From Thermoplasmata archaeon (GTDB taxonomy: Archaea; Thermoplasmatota; Thermoplasmata; B31-G17): a stretch of 8,289 bases of DNA. The notes under the pieces are model-generated. The model saw only the letters and a list, made by a program, of their open reading frames with translations, did not search any database and had not been told where the DNA came from. The stretch covers positions 1 to 8,289 of the forward strand of contig QMTG01000048.1 of NCBI GenBank assembly GCA_003649915.1. Reading direction: 5' to 3'. Below, piece by piece: positions 5,776 through 8,289 of this stretch. Both the position numbers and the translations under genes were made by a program. How positions within the stretch are numbered: the stretch's first letter is position 1; each line of letters begins with the position of its first letter.

Positions 5776-6698
5776 AGCCACCACTCCTTCTCAAACATAA
5801 TTTTCTGCCCAAACTGATGGATTATTATCTCATAAGCAGCATAAGGCGATATTATTCCATATTCCGTTATTATTCCATCGATATACTCTGGGGGTGTAGC
5901 ATCAAAGACAGGATTTCTTATTCGAGCATTACCCACATCAGCAGGGTCAACGACCTCTTTCACATCCCTTTCCTCAATCTTTATGTACTCCCCACCCAAG
6001 GTTTTTGGGGAGAACTTATATGACTCAGCACATACGTAAAAGGGAACCCTTGCCTCATGTGCACAAAGCGCTATCTGGGACGTGCCAATCTTGTTTATAA
6101 CCACACCATTTGATGCTATAGCATCTGCTCCAACAAAAACTAGGTCAACCTCCTTCATGAAATACCTTACTGCAGAGTCGACAATCAATGTTGTTCTCAC
6201 CCCCTCACTCATCAACTGCCTTGCAGTTATATATCCCTGCCTCTTTGGTCTAGACTCTGTGGCTATGACTTCAATGTTTTTCCCGTCTTTGTGCGCTCTT
6301 ATTATTGTGGCCAGTGCAGCGCTGCTGTTGCAGTGAGTCAGTATTGTGCATCCATCGAATATTCTCTTTGCCCCAATCTCTCCTATGCGCTCAACAGCCA
6401 TCTCAGACCTTTCAGTAAACTCTTTTGCTCTCTTTATAACAACAGCCCTTGCCTCCTCATTTTCCATACCTTCAAGGTCGTGCACTATACTGTGTATGGC
6501 GTTCCAGAGCGAGACTGCTGTGGGTCTCGTGCCATAAAGCGCCCTGCATGCAAGCCCTAGGTCTCCAATAAAATCAGTCCCATCGTAGTTTTTGGCAAAA
6601 TTTTCTAAGGCTTCTGCGGCAGCCCTTGCAATTCTGGCAGCACCCCTTATCTCCATGTTTCTTATTTTTTCCGCCACTGCCAACACATCATCCACCAT
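5772..6698 (-). CDS. Ribose-1,5-bisphosphate isomerase (eIF2B-like fold)
   Basis: A 308-residue member of the eIF2B/MtnA-like family that converts ribose-1,5-bisphosphate to ribulose-1,5-bisphosphate, the RuBisCO substrate. Visible signatures are AEKIRNMEIRGAARIAR (9-25), GTRPTAVSLWNA (56-67), THCNSS with catalytic Cys123, ESRPKRQG (148-155) and FVGADAI with Asp192. Cys123 and Asp192 sit at one constant offset (10) from the catalytic Cys133 and Asp202 described for the Thermococcus kodakarensis enzyme. The pairing with AMP phosphorylase distinguishes it from translation factor subunits and methylthioribose-phosphate isomerase. The stop overlaps the deoA start (ATGA), implying translational coupling. 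Start: ATG at 6698 gives the family-like N-terminus MVDDVLAVAEKI; a GTG at 6707 (three residues longer) sits about 26 bases from the TATA box and could be a leaderless start. Confidence 0.93.
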   Translation of the reverse strand: MVDDVLAVAEKIRNMEIRGAARIARAAAEALENFAKNYDGTDFIGDLGLACRALYGTRPTAVSLWNAIHSIVHDLEGMENEEARAVVIKRAKEFTERSEMAVERIGEIGAKRIFDGCTILTHCNSSAALATIIRAHKDGKNIEVIATESRPKRQGYITARQLMSEGVRTTLIVDSAVRYFMKEVDLVFVGADAIASNGVVINKIGTSQIALCAHEARVPFYVCAESYKFSPKTLGGEYIKIEERDVKEVVDPADVGNARIRNPVFDATPPEYIDGIITEYGIISPYAAYEIIIHQFGQKIMFEKEWWL

Positions 6699-6727
6699 AC
6701 TTACCACGAAAGGGTAATACTTATCAC

Positions 6728-6738
6728 TATTTATTAAG
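6728..6738 (-). promoter_or_regulatory. TATA-like box for the isomerase-deoA operon
   Basis: On the minus strand this reads CTTAATAAATA. Its centre is about 26 bases before 6707, where a GTG start lies, and 35 before the ATG at 6698. A start site near 6707 would make either a leaderless GTG transcript or a nine-base leader. No good Shine-Dalgarno site is present. Confidence 0.45.
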
Positions 6739-6750
6739 TTCTTCTCATAC

Positions 6751-6760
6751 CTTTTTATAC
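6751..6760 (+). promoter_or_regulatory. TATA-like box for the FAD oxidase gene
   Basis: The sequence CTTTTTATAC is centred about 26 bases before the ATG at 6782, which matches a leaderless transcript. It lies only about 23 bases from the TATA-like box of the divergent isomerase operon. Confidence 0.5.
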
Positions 6761-6781
6761 CTGAAAATTTTATCCGCTCCC

Positions 6782-8254
6782 ATGATGAGTGATGTGATTA
6801 AGGAAATAGCAAACGCTGTTGGAGAGGAGAATATATCCTGGGAACTTGCAGACCTGTATGTCTATGGTGGTGATGCATCAATACATCACTCAATGCCCGA
6901 TGTTGTTGTTCGCCCGCGGGGTGTTGAGGATGTTCAAGTTGTGATTAAAATAGCATATGAGCGCAATTTGCCTGTGACTGTGAGAGGGAGTGGTACATCC
7001 CTATCTGGCAATGCTGTTCCAATGCGCGGTGGCATAGTATTGGATATGAAATCCATGAATAGAATAAAGGAGATAAACACGAGGGACATGTATGCTGTTG
7101 TTGAGCCTGGTGTGATAAATGATGATCTCAACGCAATGCTCGCCGAACAAGGTTTTTTCTTTCCACCAACTCCAGCCAGCGGTAAGGTTGCAACGATAGG
7201 TGGGATGATAGGTAATAATGCCTCAGGTATGCGTGCTGGAAAGTACGGGGCTACGAGGGATGCTTTACTTCAGGTTAAGGTTGTGCTTCCGAACGGTGAT
7301 TTAGCAACATTTGGAACAAAAAACTTGAAGAATTCCTCAGGATATCACCTTGAGAAACTTTTTGTGGGGAGCGAGGGAACTCTTGGGGTAATTGTTGAAG
7401 CAACAATAAAGATTGCACCACTACCGTCAAAAAGGGGGGTTATACTTGCATCCTATTCTTCGGTTTATGATGCTGGAAGGGCTGTCGGGGACATTCTTCA
7501 CAACAGATACCTGCCATCCGCCATAGAGATTATGGATTCTGTTTGTATAAGGGCTGTAAACACAGCGATGGGTGTTGGACTTCCCGAGTGCGATGCTATA
7601 CTTCTTGTGGAGGTGGACGGAAGAGAGGAGAGCGTTCAACGCGATGCAATGGAGATTGCAGAGATTTGCAGGAGAAACGGAGCAATTGATGTCAAATTCA
7701 CTGTTGACAAGAATGAGATGGAAAAGTTATGGAAGGGGAGGCGAGGGGTGCTTCCATCGCTCAGCAGGCTTGAGGGGGGGATTGTTTCCACATCCCTAGC
7801 AGATGATATGAACGTGCCCTTATCAAAGATTCCTGAGGCTATAAAGAGGTTTCAGGACGTGGCAAGAAAATACGGGATAATTGTTGGAACATACGGGCAT
7901 GCTGGGACGGGAAATCTGCACACGAAAGTATTATTCAATCCTGCTAGGAAAGAGAATTGGGAAAAAATAAGGAGGGCAATGGCTGAGATTTACGGAGCGG
8001 TTCACGAACTTGGTGGCACAACATCGGGCGAGCACGGAATTGGCATATCAAAGGCACCTTTTTTTGTTGAAGAAAAAAGGGGGACAGGAACTATTGAAAT
8101 CATGAAGATAATTAAAAACGCGCTGGATAGAAAGGGGATTATGAACCCAGGAAAACTGTGCTGGGCACCTGAGGATTTTGTAATGGCTACAAGGCTCAGA
8201 TACCCTGTAGATAAAAATAATTTTGAGGAGGAGATGAGCAATGAAGAGGGCTGA
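6782..8254 (+). CDS. FAD-linked oxidase, GlcD / D-lactate dehydrogenase type
   Basis: A 490-residue flavoprotein of the vanillyl-alcohol-oxidase superfamily, expected to oxidise a 2-hydroxyacid such as glycolate or D-lactate. The FAD-binding PCMH domain spans roughly 38-215, with VRGSGTSLSGNAVP (67-80), TIGGMIGNNASGMRAGKYG (138-156) and FVGSEGTLGVI (194-204). The FAD-oxidase C-terminal domain has ADDMNVPLSKIP (340-351), YGHAGTGNLH (371-380), SGEHGIG (415-421) and the closing KGIMNPGKLC (451-460). The GHAGTGNLH motif has Thr376 where the family usually has Asp. There is no signal peptide and no Fe-S cysteine cluster, so electrons probably pass to a separate subunit. Start: ATG at 6782, 26 bases after a TATA-like box (leaderless); a second ATG follows at 6785. 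Open frame further upstream lies in the promoter region. Exact substrate cannot be read from sequence. Confidence 0.9.
   Translation: MMSDVIKEIANAVGEENISWELADLYVYGGDASIHHSMPDVVVRPRGVEDVQVVIKIAYERNLPVTVRGSGTSLSGNAVPMRGGIVLDMKSMNRIKEINTRDMYAVVEPGVINDDLNAMLAEQGFFFPPTPASGKVATIGGMIGNNASGMRAGKYGATRDALLQVKVVLPNGDLATFGTKNLKNSSGYHLEKLFVGSEGTLGVIVEATIKIAPLPSKRGVILASYSSVYDAGRAVGDILHNRYLPSAIEIMDSVCIRAVNTAMGVGLPECDAILLVEVDGREESVQRDAMEIAEICRRNGAIDVKFTVDKNEMEKLWKGRRGVLPSLSRLEGGIVSTSLADDMNVPLSKIPEAIKRFQDVARKYGIIVGTYGHAGTGNLHTKVLFNPARKENWEKIRRAMAEIYGAVHELGGTTSGEHGIGISKAPFFVEEKRGTGTIEIMKIIKNALDRKGIMNPGKLCWAPEDFVMATRLRYPVDKNNFEEEMSNEEG
8225..8237 (+). promoter_or_regulatory. Shine-Dalgarno region for the overlapping downstream gene
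   Basis: The purine run GAGGAGGAGATGA lies inside the last codons of the oxidase gene. GGAGG (8227-8231) is nine bases before the ATG at 8241, a good spacing, and supports that start. Confidence 0.5.
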
Positions 8255-8289
8255 GGGGGCGAATAGCAAGAGCGATGATTTAATGTTCG
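8241..8289 (+). CDS. Start of an unidentified gene overlapping the FAD oxidase (cut by window edge)
   Basis: Only 16 residues are visible, MKRAEGANSKSDDLMF, in a frame different from the oxidase. The ATG overlaps the end of the oxidase gene by 14 bases and has a purine-rich ribosome site at 8225-8237. Overlap and shared orientation imply a translationally coupled operon. In many archaea and bacteria GlcD-type oxidases are followed by a cysteine-rich Fe-S partner (GlcF-like); that is an inference from context, since no diagnostic residue is visible. Confidence 0.5.
   Translation, partial: MKRAEGANSKSDDLMF

Noticed and set aside
6626..6781. N-terminal extension of the FAD oxidase into the divergent region
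   Set aside because: The added residues are low-complexity and rich in Pro, Leu and Tyr, overlap the isomerase coding region and cross both TATA-like boxes. The flavoprotein homology begins after the ATG at 6782.
1..8289. CRISPR array, insertion sequence or prophage
   Set aside because: No regularly spaced direct repeats, transposase, integrase or phage structural gene is visible on either strand.

Overview
The window looks like archaeal chromosome. Three things point there: a complete archaeal-type AMP phosphorylase next to ribose-1,5-bisphosphate isomerase, a tRNA-Tyr with a C1-G72 pair and a tiny intron after position 37, and TATA-like boxes about 26-28 bases ahead of start codons or tRNA 5' ends (leaderless style) alongside GGAGGTG Shine-Dalgarno sites inside operons. 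Base composition is moderate. A euryarchaeal lineage, perhaps of the Thermoplasmata/Aciduliprofundum type, is my best guess, but no phylogenetic marker here proves it.

Layout from left to right. (1) 1-118, minus: 5' end of an unrecognised gene that runs off the window. (2) 161-252, plus: tRNA-Tyr(GUA), its promoter overlapping that of the first gene. (3) 258-3962, minus: a tight four-gene operon read from right to left. It encodes an intact KaiC-like RecA-fold ATPase, a short relative with no P-loop, a second relative with a degenerate P-loop, and a protein resembling DUF885-type metallopeptidases. (4) 3963-4113: AT-rich promoter region of that operon. (5) 4114-4188, minus: tRNA-Ile(GAU). (6) 4246-6698, minus: AMP phosphorylase (deoA) and, upstream of it and overlapping by ATGA, ribose-1,5-bisphosphate isomerase. 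(7) 6699-6781: compact divergent promoter region. (8) 6782-8254, plus: a GlcD/D-lactate-dehydrogenase-type FAD oxidase. (9) 8241-8289, plus: start of an overlapping downstream gene cut by the window edge.

How they work together. The deoA/isomerase pair supplies the first two steps of the archaeal AMP pathway: AMP + phosphate gives adenine + ribose-1,5-bisphosphate, which is isomerised to ribulose-1,5-bisphosphate, the substrate of form III RuBisCO. RuBisCO is not in the window. The FAD oxidase probably oxidises a 2-hydroxyacid and passes electrons to a partner encoded downstream. The most unusual block is the KaiC-like trio plus peptidase-like protein: one competent ATPase, two apparent pseudo-ATPases and a putative metalloenzyme in one transcript with 1-5 base spacers. 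That suggests a multisubunit assembly of unknown function. No mobile element, CRISPR array or rRNA is visible, and no gene-free stretch exceeds 300 bases.
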